From Ohtaekwangia sp035628875 (GTDB lineage Bacteria; Bacteroidota; Bacteroidia; Cytophagales; Cyclobacteriaceae): a stretch of 64,000 nucleotides of DNA. The notes beneath the pieces are model-generated. The model ran no database searches. It worked only from the letters and a program-made list of their open reading frames with translations, and was not told the DNA's origin. The stretch spans positions 1 through 64,000 of the forward strand of contig DASPIZ010000117.1 of NCBI GenBank assembly GCA_035628875.1, given 5' to 3'. Every line of letters begins with the position of its first letter. Positions within the stretch are counted from its first letter, which is position 1. This document shows, piece by piece, positions 54,038 to 63,326 of this stretch. The position numbers and the translations under genes are program-made.

Positions 54038-55105
54038 TTACTTTAGAATTCTTGTATTACCCTCTTCTTCTTTATTAACGCCGATAGCCTTGCGAATAGC
54101 CGGGGCAACCACTGTACCAAAGAGTTCGATTGAGCGCATAAGTTTGTCGTGTGGTAATGTACCAACGCTCATTTGCGCGAGGAAACGTGTATGGTGGAAT
54201 AACTCATATTCATACAAAATTTTATCGATTACTTGTTGCGGGCTTCCAACCAATAGTGATCCCGTTGGCTTCCTCATCTGTTCATAATGTTCACGATTCA
54301 TCGCCTGCCATCCGCGTTCCCGACCAATCCGACTCATCACATCGGCGTACGAAGGATAAAAATCATCGGCGGCTTTTTGTGATGTATCTCCAATGAAAGT
54401 ATGAGAATTTATGCCAACCTCGTGTGGGCCTTCATGTCCTGCAGCACTTGCAACTTCACGATAATACTGAACATGTGGAACAAACTGCTCCGGACTTCCA
54501 CCTATAATCGCCAGTGCCATCGGTAAACCATACGTTGCAGCGCGCACAATGGATTCCGGTGTACCGCCAATAGCGATCCAGACAGGAAGTTTCTGTTGAT
54601 AAGGACGAGGGTAGACACCAAGTCCCTGGATTGCCGGCCTGTGTTTCCCCTGCCACGTTACTTTTTCGTCCGCATTGAGTTTTAGCAGAAGGTCCAGTTT
54701 TTCGGAAAACAAATCATCATAGTCGCTTAGATCATAACCAAAAAGCGGGAATGATTCAATAAACGAACCGCGTCCGGCCATAATTTCCGCCCGACCCTGC
54801 GATAATAAATCAATGGTTGCAAAATCCTGGAATACCCTTACCGGGTCATCCGAACTCAGTACAGTGACAGCGCTGGATAACCGTATTCGTTTTGTTTTCG
54901 CAGCAGCAGCGCCAAGGATAACGGCTGGGCTGGACGCCATGAAATCCGGACGGTGATGCTCACCTACAGCATACACGTCAAGACCGACCTGTTCTGTAAG
55001 TGCTATTTCTTCCATCAGATCCTGTAGGCGCTGATGCGCGCTGATCATTTTTCCTGTATGCGGATCCGCTGTTCTTTCTGCAAATGTATAAACGCCCAGT
55101 TCCAT
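54038..55105 (-). CDS. LLM-class (luciferase-like) flavin-dependent monooxygenase
   Basis: 355 residues with the bacterial luciferase-like TIM barrel: MELGVYTFAE, LTEQVGLDVYAVGEHHRPDFMASSPAVIL near the N-terminus (GEHH is typical), SSDDPVRVFQDFATIDLLSQGRAEIMAGRGSF, and a C-terminal SLLVGSPQQVIDKI. It would use reduced FMN and O2 to oxidise an unknown substrate. No flavin reductase is adjacent. Confidence 0.88.
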   Translation of the reverse strand: MELGVYTFAERTADPHTGKMISAHQRLQDLMEEIALTEQVGLDVYAVGEHHRPDFMASSPAVILGAAAAKTKRIRLSSAVTVLSSDDPVRVFQDFATIDLLSQGRAEIMAGRGSFIESFPLFGYDLSDYDDLFSEKLDLLLKLNADEKVTWQGKHRPAIQGLGVYPRPYQQKLPVWIAIGGTPESIVRAATYGLPMALAIIGGSPEQFVPHVQYYREVASAAGHEGPHEVGINSHTFIGDTSQKAADDFYPSYADVMSRIGRERGWQAMNREHYEQMRKPTGSLLVGSPQQVIDKILYEYELFHHTRFLAQMSVGTLPHDKLMRSIELFGTVVAPAIRKAIGVNKEEEGNTRILK

Positions 55106-55167
55106 ATATGTGTTGCTTTAATTGACCCTCTATCAGGGGAATTATTTCTTTTTTCTAACAAAGCCTA

Positions 55168-56019
55168 TTAGCGATTCTTGCTACGAAAATCGCTGGGAGA
55201 TACGCCAGCGTACTTCCGGAATTGTTTGCACAGATGACTCTGATCTGTAAACCCAAACTCATCGGCGATTTCAGTCAGGCTGCTTTGACTGTAAAGCAAC
55301 CGCGTTTCAATCAGTTTCAGTTTGTATTTTACAATGTATTGTTTTAACGGCTCCCCTGTATGCCTTTTGAAATAGGTGCTCATGTAGGCAGGTGCGTAAT
55401 TAAATTGTTTACTGATCTGGTCCAGTCGCATTAGGTCGGGGTTGTATATATGCTGTCGGATATAGACAAGTATATCCTCCACCGACGAAATTGCGGATCC
55501 TGGTGCTGGTTTGGGTAGCGTCTGTTTAAGTACACTCCTGGCCAACATGGTCATGATGGATTTCATCAGTGAATCGCGCATCAGTTCAAATGATGGATCC
55601 TGACGGTGATTGTCGTATTCTGATCGAAGAACCAATAGCAAGTGGTGCAATCGTTGCTTTTCAGATTCATCGTGTACGATTGAACCTTTGCTTTGAAACG
55701 GTGTATGCAGTAAAAGATTAACGGTTTTTTGCCAGTTAGGATCTTTATCAGCCGCACTGTACCGGCTGAAAGATTCCATGAATCGAATGTAACAGAATTC
55801 AGTCCGGGACCGGATAATAAAATTGTGATAATCTTCAGGGCCAAGTAAAAATACGTCGCCCTGGTTATACCGGAATGCATAGCCGTTAATGTTATGAACG
55901 CCTTTTCCCTTTAAAATAAAAATGATTTCAAAGTACGTATGCTTATGTACAGGGTGTTCCCATGTGTCGCTTTCAAAGCAATAAATGTTAAATGGGTCGT
56001 GTTGAATATATCGCCGCAT
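55168..56019 (-). CDS. AraC family regulator with cupin sensor domain
   Basis: 283 residues. N-terminal cupin (HPVHKHTYFEIIFILKGKGVHNINGYAFRYNQGDVFLLGPEDYHNF) and C-terminal AraC-type tandem HTH (LDQISKQFNYAPAYMSTYFKRHTGEPLKQYIVKYKL ... SLTEIADEFGFTDQSHLCKQFRKYAGVSPSDFR). Sugar- or small-molecule-responsive regulators have this layout. It is divergent from the DUF1080 gene at 56113, separated by 93 bp, and is the natural candidate regulator of that gene. Confidence 0.92.
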   Translation of the reverse strand: MRRYIQHDPFNIYCFESDTWEHPVHKHTYFEIIFILKGKGVHNINGYAFRYNQGDVFLLGPEDYHNFIIRSRTEFCYIRFMESFSRYSAADKDPNWQKTVNLLLHTPFQSKGSIVHDESEKQRLHHLLLVLRSEYDNHRQDPSFELMRDSLMKSIMTMLARSVLKQTLPKPAPGSAISSVEDILVYIRQHIYNPDLMRLDQISKQFNYAPAYMSTYFKRHTGEPLKQYIVKYKLKLIETRLLYSQSSLTEIADEFGFTDQSHLCKQFRKYAGVSPSDFRSKNR

Positions 56020-56079
56020 ACAAATTAAAACTACCCATAAATAACGAATTTGTACAACTCAAGCTGCCTGTGCCGGGTT

Positions 56080-56087
56080 TAATTTTG
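56080..56087 (+). promoter_or_regulatory. -7 promoter element TAATTTTG for the DUF1080 gene
   Basis: Exact TAnnTTTG match, 26 nt upstream of the ATG at 56113, in the shared promoter region with the AraC-type gene. Confidence 0.45.
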
Positions 56088-56112
56088 CCGATAATTCATT
56101 CTTAAAAATAAT

Positions 56113-57009
56113 ATGTTACTGGCTTCACAAGTAAAACGGGTAGGCGTATTCTCGGCTTTAGCGGGAATACTCATTGTAGTATGCATGAGTGGTTTTAATG
56201 CTGACCCCGACTGGATACCTTTATTTGATAAAGATTTGAGTAAATGGGAAAATTACCTGAGTTACCGGCATACTATTAATTATAACGGATCGCAGCCCGC
56301 GGATGCAAAGGGAACGCTCATTGAGCCTATCGGATACAATAAGGATAACTATGGAGTATTTACGGTGATCCAGGAAAAAGGCGAAACAATGCTACGGGTG
56401 AGTGGAGAAATTTATGGATGTGTCTATACAAAAGAAACATTTGAAAATTATCATCTTCGACTCAAGGTAAAATGGGGCGAGCAGAAACATGTACCCCGCT
56501 TAGATAAACTCAAAGACTCGGGAATCCTGTATCATTCAATAGGAGAGAGCGGTGTAGATTACTGGCGATCATGGATGTTATCGCAGGAGTTTCAAATCAT
56601 GGAAGGGCACATGGGCGACTACTGGAATATTGCCACTTCTACAATTAACATCCGTGCATTTTTACCGGAAGGCCAAATGAATAGTGTGGCAAGCTCTAAA
56701 CAACCTTTTCTTCCTTTCGGATCCAGTATTCAGGCGGAGGGATTTTGTATGCGGAGTGCCGACTATGAAAGTCCAAAAGGAGAATGGACTGAATTGGAAT
56801 TAATATGCTACGAAGATAAAAGCGTCCATGTAGTAAACGGAAACGTTGTGATGATATTGAAAAATTCGCAGTACAATGATAACGGCAAGCTTCTGCCGTT
56901 GCGCCGTGGAAAGATCCAACTGCAAAGCGAAGGTGCAGAAGTTTTTTTCAAAGACATTCAAATCCGATCATTGAAAAGCTTACCCGCGGAGTATGAATCG
57001 TTATTCTAA
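56113..57009 (+). CDS. DUF1080 (3-keto-disaccharide hydrolase-like) exported protein
   Basis: 298 residues. N-terminal hydrophobic segment (VGVFSALAGILIVVCMSGF) serving as a signal or anchor, then a concanavalin-like beta-sandwich typical of DUF1080: WIPLFDKDLSKWENY, FENYHLRLKVKWGE, DSGILYHSIG...SQEFQIMEGHMGDYW, and C-terminal RRGKIQLQSEGAEVFFKDIQIR. DUF1080 proteins often act on glycosides with keto-sugars or bind carbohydrates. The regulator is probably the divergent AraC protein. Confidence 0.85.
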   Translation: MLLASQVKRVGVFSALAGILIVVCMSGFNADPDWIPLFDKDLSKWENYLSYRHTINYNGSQPADAKGTLIEPIGYNKDNYGVFTVIQEKGETMLRVSGEIYGCVYTKETFENYHLRLKVKWGEQKHVPRLDKLKDSGILYHSIGESGVDYWRSWMLSQEFQIMEGHMGDYWNIATSTINIRAFLPEGQMNSVASSKQPFLPFGSSIQAEGFCMRSADYESPKGEWTELELICYEDKSVHVVNGNVVMILKNSQYNDNGKLLPLRRGKIQLQSEGAEVFFKDIQIRSLKSLPAEYESLF

Positions 57010-57030
57010 CCCGCGGTAAGTATGTATGAT

Positions 57031-57070
57031 ATGCCCTGAGTTCCTGCTAAAAAAACTCAGGGCATTATGT
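57031..57070. terminator. Bidirectional hairpin between convergent genes
   Basis: Perfect 12-bp stem ATGCCCTGAGTT / AACTCAGGGCAT (57031-57042, 57054-57065) with an 11-nt loop. The T-run is poor on the plus strand. It lies between two convergent stops. Confidence 0.6.
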
Positions 57071-57079
57071 TATTATTTA

Positions 57080-58078
57080 TTATGGAAGCGCATCAATGAG
57101 GTCTATGAGTGCTGCTTCAGAGATCGCCTTGACATCGTCAGTTTTAATCACCTGCTGATGGCCTTCAGTGATGGTTGCTGATTGAACCGCATAATGCACC
57201 CGATCATCGATGATGCTTACCAGGATAAAATGAACTTCAAGACCAATGGGAACAAGACCGTAGTGCTCGGAAAATAATTTTGTATCTTCATCATAGCGGT
57301 CAAACAAAGCCAGGGCAGCGTCTCCCTTGTATGCCATGTAAACAGCACAATTTGCATTGTTGTAACCCTCGGGAACGTGTACCGTTACCGTTGTTTTCGG
57401 CCGTGGGTCATTGTACCAGCGATCAATGTTGGTCCAGCCAAACCGGCTTTGAAATGCATAGTAGGCAGTGTACCCTCCGCCGGCATTCTGGAAGCCATCG
57501 ATAGCAACGTTGCGCTCACCAGCTTGTTCTTCCCAGATAACGTTGCACCGATTCTCATTGCATTCTTCAACACCGGTAAAGAGTTGCATGTTATCATCGG
57601 CTTCTCCTGTATTTGACACAGGGGCGATGATCACGTATTCTTTTGCCAGCGAAAGCTCCGGGCCACGCAGATCACCACCTTGCTTTTTGGTGGCCGAAAC
57701 GTAAAACTGGCCTCCGGATTTTAAGGCAGTTAGCCCGCCCGTTTCCGTGCGTCCCATGGTCGGTTTTTGCATCAATACCATGGCGGAACGATTAAAGATC
57801 TCAATCACTTTAACGTAAACTTCACCTGTGACTATGTTTCCTTCGCGATCGATAAAACTTTCCGGAGCGAACTCAATAACGGTGCCTTCATCACAATAAA
57901 CTGAACCTCCGGCAGAAGCATCGACGGTGAAATATTGTGTATTTTCCAAAACATTTCCGTCAACAAAAAATCGCAATGCGCCAGCGTCAGGAACCGGCTT
58001 TACAATGTTTTCATTACCATCGTCACAACTCCAAAAGAATAAGCCACTAAACAGAATAAAGGAAAAATATTTTCGCAT
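57080..58078 (-). CDS. Hypothetical surface or periplasmic lipoprotein
   Basis: 332 residues. Lipobox at FFWSCDDG (Cys about residue 18). Mostly beta: FTVDASAGGSVYCDEGTVIEFAPESFIDREGNIVTGEVYVKVIEIFN resembles the start of a family of uncharacterised Bacteroidota lipoproteins. Two closely spaced Cys in VEECNENRCN may form a disulphide. No catalytic signature. Function unknown. Confidence 0.7.
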   Translation of the reverse strand: MRKYFSFILFSGLFFWSCDDGNENIVKPVPDAGALRFFVDGNVLENTQYFTVDASAGGSVYCDEGTVIEFAPESFIDREGNIVTGEVYVKVIEIFNRSAMVLMQKPTMGRTETGGLTALKSGGQFYVSATKKQGGDLRGPELSLAKEYVIIAPVSNTGEADDNMQLFTGVEECNENRCNVIWEEQAGERNVAIDGFQNAGGGYTAYYAFQSRFGWTNIDRWYNDPRPKTTVTVHVPEGYNNANCAVYMAYKGDAALALFDRYDEDTKLFSEHYGLVPIGLEVHFILVSIIDDRVHYAVQSATITEGHQQVIKTDDVKAISEAALIDLIDALP

Positions 58079-58244
58079 AGATTGACATTTGTTTTGATGT
58101 TAATGGCGCATTTGTTCAAATGGTTACCACTGGAAAATGCGGCTTGTCGATATACAAGAAGAACAGCAGTTAACAGGAAGAATTTTACCGTTAGATGGCG
58201 TGGTAAAATTCTTTATATAGGTAAAGAACTTTAAACAACTCAAG

Positions 58245-58766
58245 ATGAACAATAGCAAGCAACCAGAAGCATGGCAACGCGGCCCGGTTCCAGGTGTCCC
58301 CGGTCTCTTACAGCCGGTAGCCCATGCGTTAATTCAGGCAACGGAGGAGGTACACTTCGCAACGGAAGAGTTAGATGCTGAATCGTTGTGGGAAAAGCCG
58401 GCCGGTGTGGCCTCGGTTGGTTTTCACCTTCAACATATTCGCGGCGTTCTTGATCGACTATTTACCTACGCCCGGGGCGAAGTGCTTAACAAGGAACAAT
58501 TGCAACTGCTGGCCACGGAAGAACAGCCGCGCCAGGAAGGTGTTCTTTCATGTGAACTGGTGGCTTTGTTTAAAGGACAAGTAGACCTGGCGTTGGAACA
58601 ACTCCGTCACACGGATGAATCCACTTTACTTCAGCCGCGGGGTATCGGCCGTAAACAGATTCCAACTACGGTGATCGGGTTGTTGGTTCACGCGGCTGAA
58701 CATACTCAACGGCATGTTGGACAGCTCATCGTAACGGCCAGGGTGATCGCCAAAAAAGATTACTGA
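58245..58766 (+). CDS. DinB-superfamily protein
   Basis: 173 residues, four-helix bundle pattern. The metal-binding His triad of DinB/YfiT-like proteins can be placed: GFHLQHIRGVLDRL near the first helix pair and LLVHAAEHTQRHVGQLI near the C-terminus. DinB-like proteins are often thiol transferases or of unknown enzymatic role. A 200-bp gap separates it from the next gene. Confidence 0.8.
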   Translation: MNNSKQPEAWQRGPVPGVPGLLQPVAHALIQATEEVHFATEELDAESLWEKPAGVASVGFHLQHIRGVLDRLFTYARGEVLNKEQLQLLATEEQPRQEGVLSCELVALFKGQVDLALEQLRHTDESTLLQPRGIGRKQIPTTVIGLLVHAAEHTQRHVGQLIVTARVIAKKDY

Positions 58767-58969
58767 AAAAATATTTGTGTACAATTAAACACGCTGTTGA
58801 AAAAATCAACACTGGGATTAGCAGCTAATGAATAACTAAACAAATGAATTATGCCATTGAACAACCTGTGTGCCGTAGGCTGTATCAATAAAATGCGTTA
58901 TGATAATGTGGTATGGTGTTTTCTCTAATGGATCGTATAAAACTTGTTAAACACTAAAACCATACAAAT

Positions 58970-59401
58970 ATGAAAAAGGTATTCATTATAGCATGTAGTG
59001 CTGCTATGCTAAGTTTTTGTTCATTAGCACAGGCACAGGATTACGATTCATCTTCCGCGCAATACAACAACGACGGACAAACAGAAGCTGAAACAGAACA
59101 AGAGCTGGAAGAGGCTCGCGACGATATGCAGGATGCATGGGAGGGTTCAACAACAGAGACGGAGGACGATGTTAACAAGACTAAGGAGGATATAAACGAA
59201 GGTGTTGATGAAGCCCGTGACGAAGGGTCGCAGGCTGGTCGAACCGCAGCGGCTCAAATTAAAGATGAGAAGCTGGAGTCAAAAGTCGGACCGAACGGTG
59301 AACCAATCTTTATTAATGAACATGCTGAGTATTACTACATCAACGATGATGGACAGAAAGTAAAACTTGAAAAATCTGAACTGAAAGAAAAATCCGAATA
59401 G
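58970..59401 (+). CDS. Small acidic exported protein
   Basis: 143 residues. Signal peptide (MKKVFIIACSAAMLSFCSLAQA), then a long acidic stretch of Glu, Asp, Gln and Thr (ETEQELEEARDDMQDAWEG) that probably forms an extended helix or coiled coil, then a short beta-like C-terminal part (NGEPIFINEHAEYYYINDDGQKVKL). No family recognised. Followed by a good terminator. Confidence 0.7.
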   Translation: MKKVFIIACSAAMLSFCSLAQAQDYDSSSAQYNNDGQTEAETEQELEEARDDMQDAWEGSTTETEDDVNKTKEDINEGVDEARDEGSQAGRTAAAQIKDEKLESKVGPNGEPIFINEHAEYYYINDDGQKVKLEKSELKEKSE

Positions 59402-59417
59402 CCATTGCGGATTTAAC

Positions 59418-59458
59418 TTAAAAAAAGGTCAGGGTGTAATCATCCTGACCTTTTTTTG
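59418..59458 (+). terminator. Rho-independent terminator
   Basis: Stem AAAGGTCAGG / CCTGACCTTT (59424-59433, 59444-59453), 10-nt loop, followed by a T-run. Confidence 0.88.
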
Positions 59459-60008
59459 TCAAGCAGTGTACACCTTACGGGCGGCGAGTTCAGAGACGGT
59501 ATCGCGCGGTCGGCTTCGCATCGTCAGAATTTAAGGACCGATGCGTTGCATTATTTGCTTTACAGGATTGTCAAAAAAAAGCCCATCCGGAGGATTAACC
59601 GCCCCCCACGATCAAGGAGAGGACGACCTTTTTTTAGGAATAAAAATGAGATAAAGCCGCCTAAACCATAAATCAGGGAGCGGTTACTTTCGATTAAATT
59701 GATACTTCAATAAAGATCCATATTTATTTCATTACTATTAACTTATGTGCCTTTATTTAAATCTTTATCGTAAGTGATGTATGGTTTTAGCTCATGTATT
59801 ACTTTATGTAAATGGAGTGGCAAAATAGCCCGTAATCGAGGTTTTAGTGATTGATATCCCGAAGGGGTGGCTATTTTGGGTTTCAATGCAAACTTCCTCG
59901 TTTTTCGAAGTCTGCTTAAAATCAGAGGCTGAATTAACTTGGCCGTTCGTCTCCGCCATTCCTTTCTTGCGACGTATTCGACTACGAAATTCGTTTATAT
60001 TTGAAGGG
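59459..60008. other. Intergenic region with an unexplained GC-rich part
   Basis: 550 bp. The first ~200 bp are GC-rich, with an Arg/Lys-rich frame open to 59671 but no start codon beyond a TTG/GTG, and a small inverted repeat (CGCATCG ... CGATGCG, about 59517-59545). The remainder is AT-rich. Its last ~160 bp are in frame with the next gene but look non-coding. Confidence 0.35.
59996..60003 (+). promoter_or_regulatory. -7 promoter element TATATTTG
   Basis: Exact TAnnTTTG match ending 5 nt before the ATG at 60009, so the transcript would be leaderless or nearly so. It supports 60009 rather than the in-frame start at 59847. Confidence 0.45.
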
Positions 60009-60647
60009 ATGAACAGGCATTACAAATCCAACGAACGAGAACTCGTAAAAGTCGCTACCTTTTTCAAGCGGCAGAGTAAGAAGCTGATTAATGAAGGTAG
60101 GTTGGGTGAAGAGCACCGAGCCGTTGAAGATGCGGTTGACCGGTTTTTGGAAGAGATGAACAATCATGCGAATACCAGGGCTTTCATCCTGGAGCAACGG
60201 CAGTATCTTTCAAAACTCGTAAAGGATAATGCAGTATGTCCCCGGTGCCATACCAACGATAAGCTGAAACTTTCGGGTGCGGAGAAGAATGAAAAAGGAT
60301 GGAAAAGCAACCGTTACAAGTGTCGCAAGTGTAACATTCAGTTTACCTGGAACATGCCGAATAATCCCTGGGATATGATTCAATACATTGAAGATATCCT
60401 GAAACTTTTTTATTCCAAAGTTGAGAATCCTGAGCTTCCGGTGGAAGAAAAAGACCAGATTGTTTCCGGAATAGAAAGCATGCAGGCGAATCTTGATAAA
60501 TTGAAACCCGTTATTGAAGCACATGACAAGGAATATGAAATGTTGCAAAATCGCGATAATGAAATGGAAAGGTTGATCCATGAATTTAAAAATTCCCTGT
60601 TGATAGAAAAGATCAAAATGGATACATGGGAAAACAAGAAACGATAA
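60009..60647 (+). CDS. Coiled-coil protein with a zinc ribbon
   Basis: 212 residues. An N-terminal helical, basic region (RHYKSNERELVKVATFFKRQSKK), a CPRCHTND...YKCRKCNIQFTW zinc ribbon with four Cys (about residues 78-81 and 104-107), and a C-terminal coiled coil (IVSGIESMQANLDKLKPVIEAHDKEYEMLQNRDNEME). Soluble, no signal peptide. It looks conserved in structure, but I do not know the family's role. The ABC ATPase gene starts 6 bp after its stop, so the pair is cotranscribed. Confidence 0.75.
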   Translation: MNRHYKSNERELVKVATFFKRQSKKLINEGRLGEEHRAVEDAVDRFLEEMNNHANTRAFILEQRQYLSKLVKDNAVCPRCHTNDKLKLSGAEKNEKGWKSNRYKCRKCNIQFTWNMPNNPWDMIQYIEDILKLFYSKVENPELPVEEKDQIVSGIESMQANLDKLKPVIEAHDKEYEMLQNRDNEMERLIHEFKNSLLIEKIKMDTWENKKR

Positions 60648-60653
60648 CTAGGC

Positions 60654-61607
60654 ATGGAATTATTAACCGTTTCCGGGATAAGCATAGAAGGCCAAGGCCA
60701 GCCAATCTTAAAAGACATCAGTTTCAATCAGCGCAAAAGACAAAAGATTGCCATTGCCGGGGAAACTGGTTCCGGTAAAAGTTCACTGCTAAAAGTGATT
60801 GCAGGACTTATGGTTCCGGATAATGGTGAAGTTAGTTTCGAAGGTGAGCATGTGCGATACGATCGTTTGGTACCGGGTCACCCGGGTATTGCTTATTTAT
60901 CGCAGCATTTTGAATTGCCAAAGTCACTTCGCGTTGAGCAGGTCTTATCTTATTCAAATACTTTTTCGGATAGCACAGCCACCACGTTGTATGAGGTGTG
61001 TCAGATTGACCATTTAATGACCCGGCGAACAGATCAATTATCGGGAGGTGAACGTCAGCGTATCGCCATGGCCCGACTTCTCATATCGTCGCCCAGGTTG
61101 CTACTTCTTGATGAGCCATTTTCTCACCTTGATATCCCGCATAAGAACACATTAAAAACGGTGATTCACGATTTGAGTCGCAAGCTGAAGATTGCGTGTA
61201 TGCTTGTTTCTCATGATCCTGCAGACACCCTTTCGTGGGCAGATAAGATCCTCGTCATGAAAGAAGGTCAACTCATCCAGCAAGGCTCGCCTGAAAGAAT
61301 TTATAACCATCCGGTAAACGAATACACAGCCAGTCTTTTTGGGCGATACACGAAAATGACACCAGAACTTTTAAAAGTATTCGAAAAACAGCTTCGGCAC
61401 ACATCCTTTGGCGATGGTCTTTTTCTTCGGCCGGAACATTTCAGGCTGGTGAAGAAGGCATCGGGTGCAGTGAAAGGTGTACTGAAAGAACTCCGTTTTT
61501 TTGGGAGTCATTATGAAGCCACAGTCTACATAGGAACAAATGCGTTAATTGTCCACACAGACAATCCGGATATAAAGAAGGGTGGGACGGTATATGTAAC
61601 CCTTTGA
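60654..61607 (+). CDS. ABC transporter ATP-binding protein (PotA/CysA-like), permease absent
   Basis: 317 residues. Walker A GETGSGKSS, signature LSGGERQRIAMARLL, Walker B LLLLDEPFSHLD, switch His in LVSHDP. The C-terminal ~90 residues (LFLRPEHFRLVKKAS..GVLKELRFFGSHYEATVYIG) are TOBE-like, as in importers for sulphate, iron, polyamines or sugars (PotA/CysA/FbpC). No permease or binding protein is encoded nearby, so either they are elsewhere or the ATPase works with the zinc-ribbon protein. Confidence 0.88.
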   Translation: MELLTVSGISIEGQGQPILKDISFNQRKRQKIAIAGETGSGKSSLLKVIAGLMVPDNGEVSFEGEHVRYDRLVPGHPGIAYLSQHFELPKSLRVEQVLSYSNTFSDSTATTLYEVCQIDHLMTRRTDQLSGGERQRIAMARLLISSPRLLLLDEPFSHLDIPHKNTLKTVIHDLSRKLKIACMLVSHDPADTLSWADKILVMKEGQLIQQGSPERIYNHPVNEYTASLFGRYTKMTPELLKVFEKQLRHTSFGDGLFLRPEHFRLVKKASGAVKGVLKELRFFGSHYEATVYIGTNALIVHTDNPDIKKGGTVYVTL

Positions 61608-61759
61608 GCCGTGCATTAGTGTCCGGGAAAAAATTCATCGACCCGCACCGATCACCTTTCGGAAAAATTAGTGGGAAGTGGTATACCTCCTTCAGATCGA
61701 ACCAACCTTGAACGTGAACTTAAGTCGTTAGCACCGTATGAAATTATAACGGGGAAAGA

Positions 61760-62833
61760 TCACACAATCTCCTTCAGCGAATCAACGAGTAATTCATAGT
61801 GCTCTTTGGAATGTGTTGGAAAATTAGCGAATCTAAGTTGCGATTTTTTAAAGGATCCGTAACCGGAGCCAGGGTGCATTCCCTTCGTTTGTAGATGTTT
61901 CGTAATGCGTTCTGTATGGTCTCCACAATCGGCAACAATAACAGTTTTGGATTGAATGACTTTTTCCTGAACAAAAGGTTTCACTAATGAATGATTTTCT
62001 AATGCCTGGTAGAGTAACGTAGCTTTGTATTCCGTTTCTTTCCGGATGGTACTTATTCCTCGGCGAAGCATGTCTTCCACTACTTTGCTTAGCAGGTAAA
62101 TTGAAAGAACATTTGGTGTTTCCGGTGTCTGGTACTTCACAGCATGAGCCTGTAAGCTTGGAATATTATGATAAGAGCCTATGGATAAACCTTTATTTAA
62201 CAATAATTCGGCTTTAGCAATACATTTTTCGTTCACCATCCATACGCCCAAACCTGCGGGCAACCCGAATGCTTTCTGCACAGAGAAAAAAACAGTATCC
62301 AGTAGGTTGTAATTAAAATCAGGGAAAGGAAGTGAAGAAACAGCATCAACGGCGAGCAATGCTTCAGGATGAGCTTCCTTCAATTTGTAAATCGCATTCA
62401 GTGGCATAGAAACACCAGTGCTGGTCTCATTGTGCGTAACAGCAATTAACTCAGTATTATTGTTGATCTGAATTTGTTCGCCAAATCCTTTACCAAAGGC
62501 AACTTCACTTTTTTCGGCTTTTTTCCCGACCTGTTGCGCAATTTCAAAAAAACGTTTTGAGAAAGAACCGTTCACCAGGTGATGCGATTTTTCTTCCACG
62601 AGGTTTTGAATTATTCGTTCCCATATTTCTGTCGCCGAGCCGGTGAAATAAAGTTGGTAATCAGCGGGAAGCGATAACAGTTCGCGTAGCCCATCGGTTG
62701 CTTCCCGGTAAATCGTTTCAAACTTTTTACTTCGATGTGACAGCGAAGGAATGCCTTCTTTGAAAGCGGTACGAACATGGTCCTCAACGGTAAAATACAG
62801 TTGAGACGGGCCAGGGGTGAAGTTGGTATTCAT
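61760..62833 (-). CDS. Class V aminotransferase, possibly phosphoserine aminotransferase
   Basis: 357 residues. N-terminal NTNFTPGPSQLYFTVEDHV and SHRSKKFETIYREATDGL match the SerC-like branch. The PLP lysine is in FFSVQKAFGLPAGLGVW, with the preceding VDAVSSLP motif for the cofactor. The C-terminal GYGSFKKSQLRFANFPTHS is typical. Cytoplasmic homodimeric PLP enzyme; phosphoserine aminotransferase is the best guess, but related branches act on other amino acids. A -7 element TACTTTTG lies directly upstream. Confidence 0.8.
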   Translation of the reverse strand: MNTNFTPGPSQLYFTVEDHVRTAFKEGIPSLSHRSKKFETIYREATDGLRELLSLPADYQLYFTGSATEIWERIIQNLVEEKSHHLVNGSFSKRFFEIAQQVGKKAEKSEVAFGKGFGEQIQINNNTELIAVTHNETSTGVSMPLNAIYKLKEAHPEALLAVDAVSSLPFPDFNYNLLDTVFFSVQKAFGLPAGLGVWMVNEKCIAKAELLLNKGLSIGSYHNIPSLQAHAVKYQTPETPNVLSIYLLSKVVEDMLRRGISTIRKETEYKATLLYQALENHSLVKPFVQEKVIQSKTVIVADCGDHTERITKHLQTKGMHPGSGYGSFKKSQLRFANFPTHSKEHYELLVDSLKEIV

Positions 62834-63326
62834 AAGGTTGGCAGCAAAAGTAAATACTTTCCTTTCTAAAAAGAATGGTCTTAAAATAATTTACATTGGT
62901 AAACCATGACATCAAACGCCCGAAAACGTTTCCATTTTATAACTGTTACGCCGTTGTCAGGGAAAATGCCAGTGTTCTAATTTGAGAGATCATTCGTTTG
63001 CCGTTTACGCTATTTCCCGTGCAACTATTGCTATGGCGTACTAGTAAAAAAATACTTTAAGATCAAGGTTGTGGTGAACATGTGTTTTATCTATGTTCGT
63101 ATTCCCATTGGGTTTGGGACACGTTTGCTGAACCTAACAATTATAAACAATACCGAGTTAAGCTTCTGATCAAAATCAGGCCTCATCCCGATTCGTCGGG
63201 ACCTCGCCCAAAAAGCAGGTTAACAGAAGAAGGTTGCGATTAGCGGCAGCTCAAAACTTGTCTTATCTGAGGTTCAGAAACACCTCACCAAATCCTTTGG
63301 GTTTTTTACTGAATTTAAAGAACACA
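62834..63326. other. Intergenic region downstream of the K+ channel gene
   Basis: About 490 bp without a supported gene. It contains a small hairpin TCCCGA-TTCG-TCGGGA (63186-63201) and the promoter of the aminotransferase. An open frame at 63234-63521 runs over the repeat block and the channel gene and is rejected. Confidence 0.4.
62845..62852 (-). promoter_or_regulatory. -7 promoter element TACTTTTG for the aminotransferase gene
   Basis: Minus-strand exact TAnnTTTG match, 12 nt upstream of the ATG at 62833. Confidence 0.5.

Noticed and set aside
59847..60008. 54-codon extension of the zinc-ribbon protein
   Set aside because: A TATATTTG promoter element lies inside and the extension has no coding character.
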